DNA of 64,000 nt from Larkinella punicea (GCF_003334855.1 NZ_QOWE01000011.1:1-64000), one strand, 5' to 3'. Shown: positions 43,436-53,011, numbered from the stretch's first letter. Numbers and translations: made by a program. Notes: a model not told the origin generated them from the letters alone.

Positions 43436-44419
43436 TTACAGCAACACCTTGTCGATCTTGTGAACAACGCCGTTGGTTGCGGTCATGTTGGCGCTGGTGA
43501 CCGTAGCCGGCGCTGTCAGGCCTTTGCTTTTCACCGTCACCGTCGTGCCAGTCGTGGTGACCGTCAGTTTCCCGGTGCTGTACGCCGTCACGTCGCCCGT
43601 GGTCAGATTATTGGAATAGAGACGACCCGCTACGACGTGATTGGCCAGAATAGCGGTCAGGGCTGCCACCGGCACTTTATTGATCGTATCAGCCGTGCTG
43701 AGTTTTAAGGCCCGAAAAGCGTTGTTGGTGGGCGCAAACGTCGTGTAGGGTTGTGTTCCCGTCAACACGGCCGCCAGCGTCGGGTTCTGGGTTGCGATCC
43801 GCAGGGCGGCAACACCCAGCAACGACAGACTCGTATCGGCCTGAACCACGCCTACCAGGCTGCCCCCGCTGCCGGTTGGGGGGGGTAACAGGATGTGGTC
43901 GATGACATGCATGATGCCGTTCGCGGCTTTTACGTCGGGCGTGATCACTTTGGCACCGTTGATGAACAAGCCGCCGGTGCCATTGGTAACGTAGGCGACA
44001 ACCGCCTGGTTGTTAATGCTCAATGAAGTTTGAACGGCCTTGTTGGTTTCCATCGGAAAACCGGAGGAAGCCACGGCGGCTTTCAGAACGTGGTATTGCA
44101 GAATGCCGGTCAACTGTTCTTTGGTCAGGGCCGTCAGTGAAGTCGCATCCGCAACCCCTGAAGCGCGGAAAGCCGCATCGTTGGGGGCAAAAACCGTTAG
44201 GTTTGGATTTTTAAACGCGTCGAGCTGACCCGCCTGGAGAATAGCCGCTTCCAGAATGGTGAAGTCGCTGCTTTCAACGATCAGATCAGCAACGGTTTTG
44301 GGTTGCGCGGATGCCGTGTCTTCCTCTTTATCACAACTGGTCGTAAACGTAAAAAGAGCGGCTAAAACCGCCAGCAGCAAGGCCCGGGACCGGGGTGTGG
44401 ACAAACGTGTTTTTTTCAT
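43436..44419 (-). CDS. Fasciclin (FAS1)-repeat lipoprotein
   Basis: 327 residues with a lipoprotein signal ending TFTTSC near residue 29. Two FAS1 domains follow, about 45-185 and 195-327. FAS1 motifs: TVFAPNDAAFRASG and GIMHVIDHILLPP in the first, TTFAPTNNAFRAL and NGVVHKIDKVLL in the second. FAS1 proteins are adhesion or surface-associated modules. It follows the MBL gene's promoter side by 12 bases on the same strand and may be cotranscribed with it. Confidence 0.92.
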   Translation of the reverse strand: MKKTRLSTPRSRALLLAVLAALFTFTTSCDKEEDTASAQPKTVADLIVESSDFTILEAAILQAGQLDAFKNPNLTVFAPNDAAFRASGVADATSLTALTKEQLTGILQYHVLKAAVASSGFPMETNKAVQTSLSINNQAVVAYVTNGTGGLFINGAKVITPDVKAANGIMHVIDHILLPPPTGSGGSLVGVVQADTSLSLLGVAALRIATQNPTLAAVLTGTQPYTTFAPTNNAFRALKLSTADTINKVPVAALTAILANHVVAGRLYSNNLTTGDVTAYSTGKLTVTTTGTTVTVKSKGLTAPATVTSANMTATNGVVHKIDKVLL

Positions 44420-44603
44420 GTAAAAGCGATGGATGAGTAAGATAAAGTGGATAATCAGGTCGGACAGATGGATCGGCTTGCTATCTTTATGCCGGTACAG
44501 TTCAAAACGAAACCGGTAGTGTGTTTATTGAACAAAACTAACCGGTTACAACTACGTTACAAAACTACCAAATCCTTTGTTAAACTTACTTTTTTGATAA
44601 CCC

Positions 44604-45206
44604 ATGAAAGAAAAATTGCTCGTATTGGTTCTCCTCGTTGTGGTGTCGGTTGGTTTTATGGCCCCCACCAAAAAAGTCCGGCTATTCAACGGAAAAGATT
44701 TGACGGGCTGGAAAATCTACGGTACCGAAAAATGGTATGTGGCGGATGGTGAACTGGTCTGCGAAAGTGGTCCCGACAAAGGCTACGGGTATCTGGCGAC
44801 CGATCAATTTTATAAAAACTTCGATCTGTCGCTGGAGTTCAAACAGGAAGCCAACGGCAACAGTGGCGTTTTTATCCGGTCGACGGTGGAAGGAACGAAA
44901 GTGAGCGGCTGGCAGGTCGAAGTGGCACCCCCGAATCACGACACGGGCGGTATTTACGAATCCTACGGCCGGGGGTGGCTGATCCAGATTCCCGACGAAA
45001 AAGAGAACATCCTGAAACCGGAACAGTGGAACAAACTGCGGATTCGGGCCGAGGGTGACCGCGTGCAGACCTGGCTCAATGGTCAGCAGATGGTGGATCT
45101 GAAAGATGAAAAAATTGGAAAAGGCGAAGGCGGAGTGGCTTTGCAGATCCACGACGGGGGTGGCATTAAAGTCCGGTGGAAAAATCTGGAGCTGAAACCG
45201 CTGTAA
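44604..45206 (+). CDS. DUF1080 / 3-keto-disaccharide hydrolase domain protein
   Basis: 200 residues with a signal peptide (LLVLVLLVVVSVGFMAPT). The DUF1080 beta-jelly-roll is complete: VRLFNGKDLTGWKIYG, GYLATDQFYKNFDLSLEFK, NSGVFIRSTVEG, ENILKPEQWNKLRIRAEGDRVQTWLNG, GGVALQIHDGGGIKVRWKNLELKPL. Several members hydrolyse 3-keto-glycosides made by Gfo/Idh/MocA oxidoreductases. The exported Gfo/Idh/MocA pair lies 26 kb away, so a link is only a suggestion. The 184-base gap upstream is shared with the divergent fasciclin gene. Confidence 0.9.
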   Translation: MKEKLLVLVLLVVVSVGFMAPTKKVRLFNGKDLTGWKIYGTEKWYVADGELVCESGPDKGYGYLATDQFYKNFDLSLEFKQEANGNSGVFIRSTVEGTKVSGWQVEVAPPNHDTGGIYESYGRGWLIQIPDEKENILKPEQWNKLRIRAEGDRVQTWLNGQQMVDLKDEKIGKGEGGVALQIHDGGGIKVRWKNLELKPL

Positions 45207-45219
45207 GCGAAGGGACGAT

Positions 45220-45254
45220 CACCTTGCCAATTGCCTGGAGCGATTGGCAAGGTG
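45220..45254. terminator. Hairpin between convergent DUF1080 and lipoprotein genes
   Basis: CACCTTGCCAAT (45220-45231) and ATTGGCAAGGTG (45243-45254) form a perfect 12-bp stem. No strong T-run follows, so it is a candidate terminator rather than a proven one. Confidence 0.55.
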
Positions 45255-45269
45255 ACAACAAGTCCTGAA

Positions 45270-45722
45270 TTATATGTTTTGTCGTTGCCAAACGAAACAG
45301 TTTGTAGATTCCGACACCTGCCGCTTTACAAAACTATAATAGATAGAGTGTAACTCACCAGCCCCGCAGCCCAGTGTCTTCACTTTTACGACAAATTTGG
45401 GCGAGTTTTTCAAGATTGAATCAGGTATAATGATCGTTTCGTTGCCCACCAGTATTTTTTCACGAAGTACAGCGATATTGCTGTTCATCGATGTATCGCT
45501 TTGAGGGAAAACAGACCAGGTAAATTGGCTTCGGTCTGGAGAAGTCGTTTGACCGGATGCAACCAGCGTTAGCCCACCGACCGGTTCGTAACAGGTATTT
45601 TGAGGAGTTATATTCGCAACCGGTTTGCACGTTACGAAGTCATCATCGTTTTTACAACCGGCCAAACAACTGCCTCCAACAAAAACGGCCGCGAAAAGAT
45701 GTCGATTGTTAAGCATGAGCAA
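45270..45722 (-). CDS. Small lipoprotein of unknown function
   Basis: 150 residues. The signal peptide ends in a lipobox LAGC near residue 23, followed by KNDDDFVTC. Several cysteines are spread through the mature part (TCKPV, NTCYEP, TLGCGAGE, TNCFV), suggesting disulfides outside the cytoplasm. No domain recognised. A second start two codons downstream is equally possible. Confidence 0.7.
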   Translation of the reverse strand: MLMLNNRHLFAAVFVGGSCLAGCKNDDDFVTCKPVANITPQNTCYEPVGGLTLVASGQTTSPDRSQFTWSVFPQSDTSMNSNIAVLREKILVGNETIIIPDSILKNSPKFVVKVKTLGCGAGELHSIYYSFVKRQVSESTNCFVWQRQNI

Positions 45723-45838
45723 AGGGGTTTAGGTGTAAATCTATAAGTAAGCAAAAGTTAGGTTTATGGCTAAGATTTCATACTATACAGATGGTTCTTC
45801 AATAGAGTTACAGCAAACGCGGTTTAATGAGTAGTCCT

Positions 45839-46786
45839 TTAATTTTTAATGATAAAGGCGGCTTGATCACCTCTATTTTCTTTGTTTAATTGCCGGGCAA
45901 GTCGTTTGTATTTTTCTTTTTTTAATTTCCGGTCAATATACCCTGAATACAGGCTTTTTGAATCTTCGTAAAGCCCGATGTTATTTTTGTACTTTTCGCT
46001 GTTTGTAAATTGCGCATGGGTAGAGTCATAAATAATATCTTCCAGTTTTAGCCCAGCCTTTGAAATTAGCAACTTCATGCTTTCTACCGAATGGAGAAAT
46101 AAATGTCTGGGCGCATCCAGTTGAAACCAGTCGGTTCCGTACTGTTCCCAGGCGTATGAAGTAACCGTTGGAATCCGAATGACACAAATTCCGCCGGGCT
46201 TTAACAACTTAGAAACCGCCAGTAAATGGTCTAAAGGGTCCGGAACATGCTCAAAGGAATGGTTATAAAGGATAATATCCCATTTTCCTGTAACCGTGTA
46301 GATTTGATTCTTGACAACTTTATAGCCGTTTGGATAGACGATAGTCTCCTTTATGAAGGGGTCTACGCCTTGCACCTGCTTCATTCCTAATTCGTATAGG
46401 GGGTATAAAAAAGCCCCCTCGCCACTGCCTACATCCAGTATTTTAGACTGCATGGTCAGCGATAAAGAACCTAAGATGTCGTATTGCTTTGCCTGAAAAA
46501 AGGCCTTTAGAAGGCCTGAAAAGGTGGTTTTTGGAAATAAAGAGGCCTTGTATTTGTACTTTCTGATGGCGCCTTTTATGCCTCCGAATATGTTTTTTTT
46601 AGGAGCCTCGAATCCATTGTAACCTTCGGGATAATACTGCGATAAATTGCCGGGAATCTCTTCTATTTGTAAACAATGGCATTGGTCACACTGGAAGTAT
46701 ATAAATTCTTCGCGTGTTCCAAGCATCATTTCTTTAGCTTTGAAATATTTTTTCTCTTTTTCACTTCCGCAGATACGACACTTCAT
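45839..46786 (-). CDS. SAM-dependent methyltransferase with N-terminal zinc-ribbon-like motif
   Basis: 315 residues. The N-terminus has CRICGS and CDQCHC (four cysteines, probable metal site). The SAM domain starts with ILDVGSGEGAFLYPLYELG near residue 117, then VQGVDPF, YNHSFEHVPDPLDHL and LKPGGICVIRIPT. The architecture is typical of methyltransferases in surface-polysaccharide loci. The gene is AT-leaning compared with neighbours, and a decayed gene fragment lies behind it, so this may be the remnant of a transferred cluster. Confidence 0.85.
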   Translation of the reverse strand: MKCRICGSEKEKKYFKAKEMMLGTREEFIYFQCDQCHCLQIEEIPGNLSQYYPEGYNGFEAPKKNIFGGIKGAIRKYKYKASLFPKTTFSGLLKAFFQAKQYDILGSLSLTMQSKILDVGSGEGAFLYPLYELGMKQVQGVDPFIKETIVYPNGYKVVKNQIYTVTGKWDIILYNHSFEHVPDPLDHLLAVSKLLKPGGICVIRIPTVTSYAWEQYGTDWFQLDAPRHLFLHSVESMKLLISKAGLKLEDIIYDSTHAQFTNSEKYKNNIGLYEDSKSLYSGYIDRKLKKEKYKRLARQLNKENRGDQAAFIIKN

Positions 46787-46858
46787 ACGACGATTTTAAT
46801 AAAACTGTGTTTTTGGCTTTATTATAGTTTTAAGATTAATTTTAAAACCCGGTTTTAG

Positions 46859-47065
46859 AATCGAAACAGTCTCTTTGCTTTTGACGAAGGTAGTGAACAA
46901 TCCGGGGAGTATGTACAATTAAGGGTAAATAACATCCATACGGGGAAGTATACCTGCCGGTTATCGGCTTATGTTCCCGACAAGGACAGGAATGAAATTC
47001 GCTTTGTGCTCACGCGCGACTGGTTCGACTGGAAGCTGACGAATGTGATTCTGCCGCTGGATTAA
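46859..47065 (+). pseudogene. C-terminal gene fragment, unknown parent
   Basis: An in-frame stop (TAG 46856-46858) is followed by 68 codons without a plausible start, ending TAA at 47063-47065. The encoded GEYVQLRVNNIHTGKYTCRL and NEIRFVLTRDWFDWKLTNV look like real protein, rich in beta-strand pattern. I cannot name the parent; the pattern loosely recalls C-terminal domains of polysaccharide ABC exporters. The rest of the gap 46787-47281 shows nothing clear. Confidence 0.45.
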
Positions 47066-47281
47066 AACGCGTGAAATGCAGTACTTAACGGAGAATTTGT
47101 TAAATTTAAACCGGATATTTGCGAGCAGCCCGGTAAAATCGACTCAGAATCTAAGGTCTATGATTTTTTTGAGTCAACGGTTTGATAGATCAATCATTGG
47201 TTTTGGCTGGAAACAGTAGGCGATACCGACGGGGCTGCGGAACAGCCGTCACCCATAACCTCTGTAACCTTAACGTTTTTT

Positions 47282-50062
47282 ATGGTAATAATCATGCGCC
47301 GGGGCATTCCCGCATTGATTGTTTTTGTGATTTCATTTATTTCGATCATTCCTCGCATAAAAGCCCAAAACCGTCTTACTTCAAAAGATGAACGGGAACT
47401 AACCCGCGCAGAAGCCCACTTGCAGGCCTTTAGAAATGACAGTGCGATCGCCATTACCGGTAAGTTGGTGAAGGCAATAAAAATCCGTGGCCAACTCAAC
47501 ACGCCTTTTGGTATGCGGGCACAACTGGCAGATGCCATCGCCTTTGAACAGGATGACCAGGGGGATTCAGCCATAAAAAAAATGCTGCGTGTAGAACAGC
47601 AAAGTAAGATAAGCGGACCGTGGGAAGTACATGCCAAAGCCTGTCTGGGTCTGGCTTTGTTATACGAAAAGATTGGTCGCAAAGAAAGTAGTAAACAACA
47701 ACTGGAGTTGGCTAAAGCCGACATTGATCGCTACGGGCTGGATTTGGTATATCCCTATTTCGCCATCCGCAGCGCTTCCTGGGAACGTTTGTACGGGGAT
47801 AAAAAAAAGGCGCTATTTTTTGCAAGGGAAGGTCTGCATACGGCATCGAGGTACCGGTTAGTGCTCGAAGAAGCGATCAGCCGCATGCTCCTGAACATGC
47901 TGCTGCCCGAATCGTCCGTGCATGAACGGATGCATCATAGCCAGGCCGCCGTTAAGCTGTATCAACAATTGGGCGATCATACAGGCTGTAGTTATATGTT
48001 TGGAGCCATTGCCAGCCTTCATTTTCAACGAAAAGAGTCGCGCCAGGCCCTGGTGTACAATGACTCCACCATTCTATCGGCCAATCGGGCCATTTTAGAG
48101 GGACATGAACGGCACTCCACCATTGCCAGTGCTTACCGGTTTCGCAGTAAGGTCTTCAAGCAGATGGGGTTGTTGGATTCGGCTTTGGCAAACCTGCAGA
48201 AAGGGTACAAAATGGAGCTGGATTTAAAAGAGAAAGACATTAGAGACAAGATCATTGAAATAGATTCGCGCTATCAGAATAAATACAAAGAGCAACAGCT
48301 TGAAGAACACCAATTGGCCCTGCGCCTGAAGAATAACCAGCTCCGCTTTTCATTGATCATTGTATTTCTGGTATTGGTTTCGGCGGTGGGCCTATACTTT
48401 GGCTATCGAAAACAACGGCAGGCTAAACGAAAACTGATTGAACAGAATACGCTCATCCACAACCAGACGACCAAACTCAAAGCCCTCGATGCGGCCAAGT
48501 CCCGCTTTTTTGCCAATGTTTCCCATGAGCTGCGTACCCCACTCACGTTGCTGCTCGGCCCCATTAGTACGCTGTTGAACGAAAACCGGCTAACCGGAAA
48601 GCAAACCAGTCTGTTGCAATTTGCCCACCGGAGCGGCAAGCAACTCGGACAGTTGGTCACCGATATTCTGGATCTGGGCAAAATGGAAATGGGCAAAATG
48701 GAACTGGATGAAAGGCCGACCCTCCTAGCCGCCTTTTTTCGCAGCCATTTCGCCCAGTTTGAGTCATTGGCTGAGAGCAGGAACCTGCGCTATACGTTCC
48801 ACATCGCGGTGGCCGACGATGTGGAGGCCAATCTGGACCAGGCGAAATGTCGTCAGATTCTGAACAACCTGCTCGGCAATGCGTTCAAGTTTACGCCGAC
48901 AGGCGGTCAGATAACGGCCACGGTAGGCCTGGCTGATGGAAGGCTGCAGTTGAGCATTGCCGACACCGGTCCGGGTATCCATCCCGACGACATGCCCCAC
49001 TTGTTTGACCGCTATTTCCAGACCACCCGGCCCGGCAAACCTGCTGAGGGTGGCACGGGCATTGGCCTGGCTCTGTGCCACGAGTACGTCCAGCTTTTGA
49101 GGGGAGAAATCGACGCAGAAAGTACGCTCGACACCGGCTCGGTTTTTCGGGTAGTCTTCCCCGTTGTTGTTCTGCCTGCCAATACCAGTAGTCGGAACCG
49201 TGAACCGCTGCATTCACGTCAGACTGTGAATGCAGGTGACAGGGGTGTTGCACGGCGCGCCTTAACTACCGGCGAAACGGGAGGAGTGATGCATAACTCA
49301 AAACCGACGATCCTCGTTGTGGAAGATAACGCTGATTTACAAGCGTATATTCGCCTGATTTTGTCGGACCAATACCAGGTTGTGACCGCCGACAACGGGA
49401 AGGCTGCGTTGGAACGATTACGGGTAGACAGTAAGGCGGGGATCTCGCTCATCCTCTCCGATTTAATGATGCCCGTCATGGATGGGTATCAATTGCTCAG
49501 GCAGCTCAAATCCGATGATGCTACCCGTCACCTCCCTGTTATTATGCTGACCGCCAGGGCCGATGCGCAGGACAAATTGCGGGCTTTGCGCATTGGTATA
49601 GACGATTACCTGCTCAAGCCCTTCGACGAGGAAGAACTGCTGACCCGTATTGCCAATCTGCTGGCTAACCAGGCTGCCCGTCGATTGGCAATCACCCAAG
49701 AGGAGAAACCCGATCGGGCGGGTCCTGTCCTGTCACAGGAAGACCGGGAATGGCTGGCAACGTTTGAGGGATTTGTGCAGCAAAACCTGGCCGATCCAAC
49801 GCTCAACGTGCCGGAGTTAGCCCACCAGTTCGCCATGAGCGAATCCACTCTCCTGCGTCAGTTGAAACGGCTGACGGGGCTTTCGCCACTGCAATATGTG
49901 CAGGCGGTGCGGATGGAGGAGGCTCGACGCCTGCTGGAAAGCCATACCAATTACTCCATTACCCAGGTAGCGGCTAAAGTAGGTTATGCCGATGCCCGCT
50001 CATTTGCGCGCAGTTTTCGAACGCGGTTTGGTAAGCCACCTTCTGAGCTGCTGGAAACCTGA
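47282..50062 (+). CDS. Hybrid two-component system protein (sensor kinase, receiver, AraC output)
   Basis: 926 residues in one chain. A signal-like N-terminal helix (alternative ATG at 47294) is followed by a periplasmic TPR-like helical region (about 30-340). One membrane helix follows (SLIIVFLVLVSAVGLYFGY, about 360). Then come HisKA with FFANVSHELRTPLTLLLGP (His415), HATPase (NNLLGNAFKFT, DTGPGI, GTGIGLAL), a receiver with Asp727 (LILSDLMMPVMDG) and Lys in YLLKPFD, and a C-terminal AraC helix-turn-helix. It senses an external signal and controls transcription directly. Unlike classical glycan HTCS proteins it has TPR-like repeats, not Y_Y_Y propellers. The secreted-protein gene downstream is the likely target. 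Confidence 0.93.
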   Translation: MVIIMRRGIPALIVFVISFISIIPRIKAQNRLTSKDERELTRAEAHLQAFRNDSAIAITGKLVKAIKIRGQLNTPFGMRAQLADAIAFEQDDQGDSAIKKMLRVEQQSKISGPWEVHAKACLGLALLYEKIGRKESSKQQLELAKADIDRYGLDLVYPYFAIRSASWERLYGDKKKALFFAREGLHTASRYRLVLEEAISRMLLNMLLPESSVHERMHHSQAAVKLYQQLGDHTGCSYMFGAIASLHFQRKESRQALVYNDSTILSANRAILEGHERHSTIASAYRFRSKVFKQMGLLDSALANLQKGYKMELDLKEKDIRDKIIEIDSRYQNKYKEQQLEEHQLALRLKNNQLRFSLIIVFLVLVSAVGLYFGYRKQRQAKRKLIEQNTLIHNQTTKLKALDAAKSRFFANVSHELRTPLTLLLGPISTLLNENRLTGKQTSLLQFAHRSGKQLGQLVTDILDLGKMEMGKMELDERPTLLAAFFRSHFAQFESLAESRNLRYTFHIAVADDVEANLDQAKCRQILNNLLGNAFKFTPTGGQITATVGLADGRLQLSIADTGPGIHPDDMPHLFDRYFQTTRPGKPAEGGTGIGLALCHEYVQLLRGEIDAESTLDTGSVFRVVFPVVVLPANTSSRNREPLHSRQTVNAGDRGVARRALTTGETGGVMHNSKPTILVVEDNADLQAYIRLILSDQYQVVTADNGKAALERLRVDSKAGISLILSDLMMPVMDGYQLLRQLKSDDATRHLPVIMLTARADAQDKLRALRIGIDDYLLKPFDEEELLTRIANLLANQAARRLAITQEEKPDRAGPVLSQEDREWLATFEGFVQQNLADPTLNVPELAHQFAMSESTLLRQLKRLTGLSPLQYVQAVRMEEARRLLESHTNYSITQVAAKVGYADARSFARSFRTRFGKPPSELLET

Positions 50063-50094
50063 TTTCGGGTTTAAAATAGCTTCTTACCCCTCAT

Positions 50095-50152
50095 TTTGAC
50101 GGAAAGTGTAACGAGTTTGACGGAAAATGCCCGTCGGGCAGACCTAGTTTTG
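50095..50152 (+). promoter_or_regulatory. Direct-repeat operator and promoter upstream of the secreted protein gene
   Basis: TTTGACGGAAAGTG (50095-50108) is repeated as TTTGACGGAAAATG (50116-50129), exactly 21 bases apart, i.e. two helical turns. The -7-like box TAGTTTTG follows at 50145-50152. AraC-type regulators bind tandem direct repeats with this period just upstream of the promoter, so this is a strong candidate operator for the AraC domain encoded immediately upstream. Confidence 0.65.
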
Positions 50153-50242
50153 CCCTATCGTTACAAGCGTATCATCGCTAACGAGGGAGAAGGCTGAAAA
50201 TCCCTGCCAAGAGTAGGCTGTTGAAAATTCAATCCATTTTTT

Positions 50243-51370
50243 ATGAAAAAACGAACCTCTGTCGCCCTGCTTTGCCTTTGTTTTATCACTTATGTTCAGG
50301 CCCAGACCTTATCGACCTGGGAAGTAAACGAAGGAGCTGGCATCGTCAATCTGCCGGCTAATGAAAAAACCCGGAATGGCAACGAGAGACTTTCGAGCGT
50401 TTATAAACATGCCCAGACGCCCATCAAGAAAGACCCAAAGTGGAAGGCTGTCGCTGCGCCGAATGGACAAGTTTCCTATTCGACAACAAGCATACTGCCT
50501 AACGCGAACTACAACAAATTCACACAAATTGATTTTACCTATTTCAGATCCTATCTGCACATACCGGCCGACTTTAAGGTCAATAAAGCAACGGTAACCA
50601 TTGGAATTGTGGATGATCAGGCCCGGATGATGTTGTATAACAGTCTGCACCCCGCCGGTTATTATGTGGAAGCAAATGATGGTAAACGAGGTGGTGAAAA
50701 CGTCACTACTGATTTTACAAAACAACTGGCGGTTGGAGAAATCAATACCTTCGTCATTGTACAAGTGGATGATAACTGTTGTGGAAATAACCTGAAAGGA
50801 GGCATAACCGTGAATCTAAATGATAAGATTATGCAACCGGTTAATCCAACGGGTAGTATTTGGGATGAATTTAAGAAAAGCGACGTTTACATCGACCTGA
50901 ATAATTTAAGGGCATATTCGATCAATGGAGGAGCTTACAGCGATAATGAGCCTTATGCCGTAACCCTACAAAATGGTGTTTGCGTCATCAAAAAGCTCAA
51001 GGATGTATCTGGAAATGACGAGTATCTGAATATTCAAAAGGTACAGTTAGGTGCAAATGCCGGTAAGCCAATGGTTGCCTTTAAAGTAGTAAATTCAAAA
51101 CCGAACACCTACTTAACGCTGGGGGGAACTACGGAGAGTAATAATAGAATAACGGCCAAGCAATATACTGCCGTACCGGATGAGGCAAAATTCTACGAAG
51201 AAACACCGCTGTTTAATGATCCTGCTCAAAAAGGATTTACTAGCTTTCGGAGTGCAAAGTTCGCCAATTCTTACTTGCGTCATCAAGGTCTTTTCCTCGA
51301 AATTGATCCGAAAATGGACGCAGATCTGTATAAAAAAGATGCTAGCTGGCGCATGGAAAAACTTAAATAG
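50243..51370 (+). CDS. Secreted protein with C-terminal AbfB-like beta-trefoil
   Basis: 375 residues with a signal peptide (SVALLCLCFITYVQAQ). The C-terminal 45 residues (FTSFRSAKFANSYLRHQG, then LEIDPKMDADLYKKDASWRME) resemble a repeat of the AbfB arabinose-binding trefoil (S-x-S-x-x-x-x-x-YLRH ... A-W). The central part is beta-rich (YFRSYLHIPADFKVNKATVTIGIVDDQARM) and resembles a carbohydrate-binding fold, with no recognised catalytic domain. Probably a surface or extracellular sugar-binding protein controlled by the adjacent hybrid regulator. Confidence 0.7.
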   Translation: MKKRTSVALLCLCFITYVQAQTLSTWEVNEGAGIVNLPANEKTRNGNERLSSVYKHAQTPIKKDPKWKAVAAPNGQVSYSTTSILPNANYNKFTQIDFTYFRSYLHIPADFKVNKATVTIGIVDDQARMMLYNSLHPAGYYVEANDGKRGGENVTTDFTKQLAVGEINTFVIVQVDDNCCGNNLKGGITVNLNDKIMQPVNPTGSIWDEFKKSDVYIDLNNLRAYSINGGAYSDNEPYAVTLQNGVCVIKKLKDVSGNDEYLNIQKVQLGANAGKPMVAFKVVNSKPNTYLTLGGTTESNNRITAKQYTAVPDEAKFYEETPLFNDPAQKGFTSFRSAKFANSYLRHQGLFLEIDPKMDADLYKKDASWRMEKLK

Positions 51371-51447
51371 TAGATCAGGATAGTTCTGAAATAACGTAAC
51401 AGGTTAAAGGACGTGACTGGCTTCTGGTGAGTTCAAGCGTTGATGCC

Positions 51448-51481
51448 GCAACCGGGTGTTCAATAACACCCGGTTGCTTTT
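51448..51481 (+). terminator. Intrinsic terminator after the secreted protein gene
   Basis: GCAACCGGGTGTT (51448-51460), loop CAAT, AACACCCGGTTGC (51465-51477) and TTTT. It separates this transcript from the sulfatase gene. Confidence 0.9.
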
Positions 51482-51584
51482 GTTAAGGAGAGTGGGGTAA
51501 GCGGGGAGTTGTTGTAAAACAACACAATCCGGCACATTCGAAACCGATATTCCGTATATTGGAATTTTTTCAAAAACAGCGTCT

Positions 51585-52985
51585 ATGATGACTCTCTGGA
51601 ACCGATTACTACTCGGTTTGATACTACTTAGTAGCTGCTGGCTGGGGCTGGCCGTAACGCCCTCCCCGGTGGCCACCAAACCCAATGTCATCATCATCAT
51701 GGCCGACGACCTGGACAGTCGGCAGTTGAGTTGTTACGGCGGGAAAAATCTGAAAACGACCCACATCGATGCGCTGGCGAACGAAGGATTGAAATTCAAT
51801 CACATCTATGCTTCCGAAGCCATGTGTGTGCCGACGCGGGCCTCGCTCTTCACGGGTCTGTATCCTGTGCGGCACGGATCATTCCAAAACCACAAGCCGG
51901 TTTATGATACGCTGAAAAGCGTTGGTCATTACCTGGCGGATCTGGGCTACCGCGTCGGATTAACGGGCAAAGATCACAGCACCAAACCCAAAACCGTCTT
52001 TCCGTTCGAGATCGTCACCGGTTTTGAACCCAACTGCGTGGCCCCGACGGACGACTACCAGTTGAATGATGTCCGGAAATTCATCACCCGCACGAACCAG
52101 CCGTATTGCCTGTTTGTCATGAGCATCAATCCGCATACCCCCTGGACGGTGGGCGATACCACCGAGTTCGATGCGGATAAATTGATTCTGCCCGCCAATT
52201 GGATCGATACGCCGGTCACGCGCCGACAATTTGTCAAATACCTGGCTGAAGTCCGGCGGCTGGACGAGCAGGTGGGCGAAATTACCCGCTTGTTGAAAGA
52301 AACCGGTCAGGACAAGAACACCATCGTCGTGTTTCTGGGCGAACAGGGTGCACAGTTCCCGGGTGCGAAATGGAACCTGTGGGATGTGGGACAGAAAAGT
52401 TCGATGGTGGTCAAATGGCCCGGAACCGTCAAAGCCCGCACCGAAACCGACGCGCTGGTTCAATACGAAGACATTACCCCAACCCTTGTGGATATTGCGG
52501 GGGGCAAACCCATCGCCGGGCTGGACGGCAAAAGCTTTCTGCCGGTTTTGCTGGGAAAAAGTTCGACCGCGCGACCGTATGCCTACGGAATCCACAACAA
52601 CATTCCCGAAGGAAATCCTTACCCGATTCGCAGCATCCGCGACACCCGCTACAAGCTCATTCTAAACCTGACGCCCGATGAGGAGTATTACAACCGGTTT
52701 ATGATGAACGCGAAGCAAAAAGACCGCAATTCGGTCTGGTTCTCCTGGATCGACCAGGCACCGAACGATCCGAATGCCAAGCGGATCACGGACCGGGTTG
52801 TGAAACGGCCCGCCATCGAATTTTACGATACCCAGAAAGACCCCTGGGAGCTTACCAATCTGGCAACGGACCCGACTCACCAAAACCGGATCAGACAATA
52901 CCGGCAGAAGCTGGAAACCTGGATGAAACAACAGGGGGATGCCGGAGCCGCACTCGACATCGTTTATGCTAAAAAGAAGGAATAA
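51585..52985 (+). CDS. Secreted sulfatase (alkaline-phosphatase superfamily, heparan N-sulfatase-like)
   Basis: 466 residues. The N-terminal signal has a lipobox-like LLSSC at residue 18. The metal Asp pair is MADDLD (residues 41-42). The sulfatase signature is CVPTRASLFTG with Cys81 to be converted to formylglycine. GLTGKDHSTKP gives further active-site Lys and His. The sequence is of the sulfamidase/N-sulfoglucosamine sulfohydrolase type. It would remove sulfate from a sugar in the periplasm or at the surface. Needs an anaerobic sulfatase-maturating enzyme or FGE encoded elsewhere. Bracketed by terminators at 51448 and 53012. Confidence 0.9.
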   Translation: MMTLWNRLLLGLILLSSCWLGLAVTPSPVATKPNVIIIMADDLDSRQLSCYGGKNLKTTHIDALANEGLKFNHIYASEAMCVPTRASLFTGLYPVRHGSFQNHKPVYDTLKSVGHYLADLGYRVGLTGKDHSTKPKTVFPFEIVTGFEPNCVAPTDDYQLNDVRKFITRTNQPYCLFVMSINPHTPWTVGDTTEFDADKLILPANWIDTPVTRRQFVKYLAEVRRLDEQVGEITRLLKETGQDKNTIVVFLGEQGAQFPGAKWNLWDVGQKSSMVVKWPGTVKARTETDALVQYEDITPTLVDIAGGKPIAGLDGKSFLPVLLGKSSTARPYAYGIHNNIPEGNPYPIRSIRDTRYKLILNLTPDEEYYNRFMMNAKQKDRNSVWFSWIDQAPNDPNAKRITDRVVKRPAIEFYDTQKDPWELTNLATDPTHQNRIRQYRQKLETWMKQQGDAGAALDIVYAKKKE

Positions 52986-53011
52986 CCGGCCATCCATAAC
53001 ACCAACCCAAA

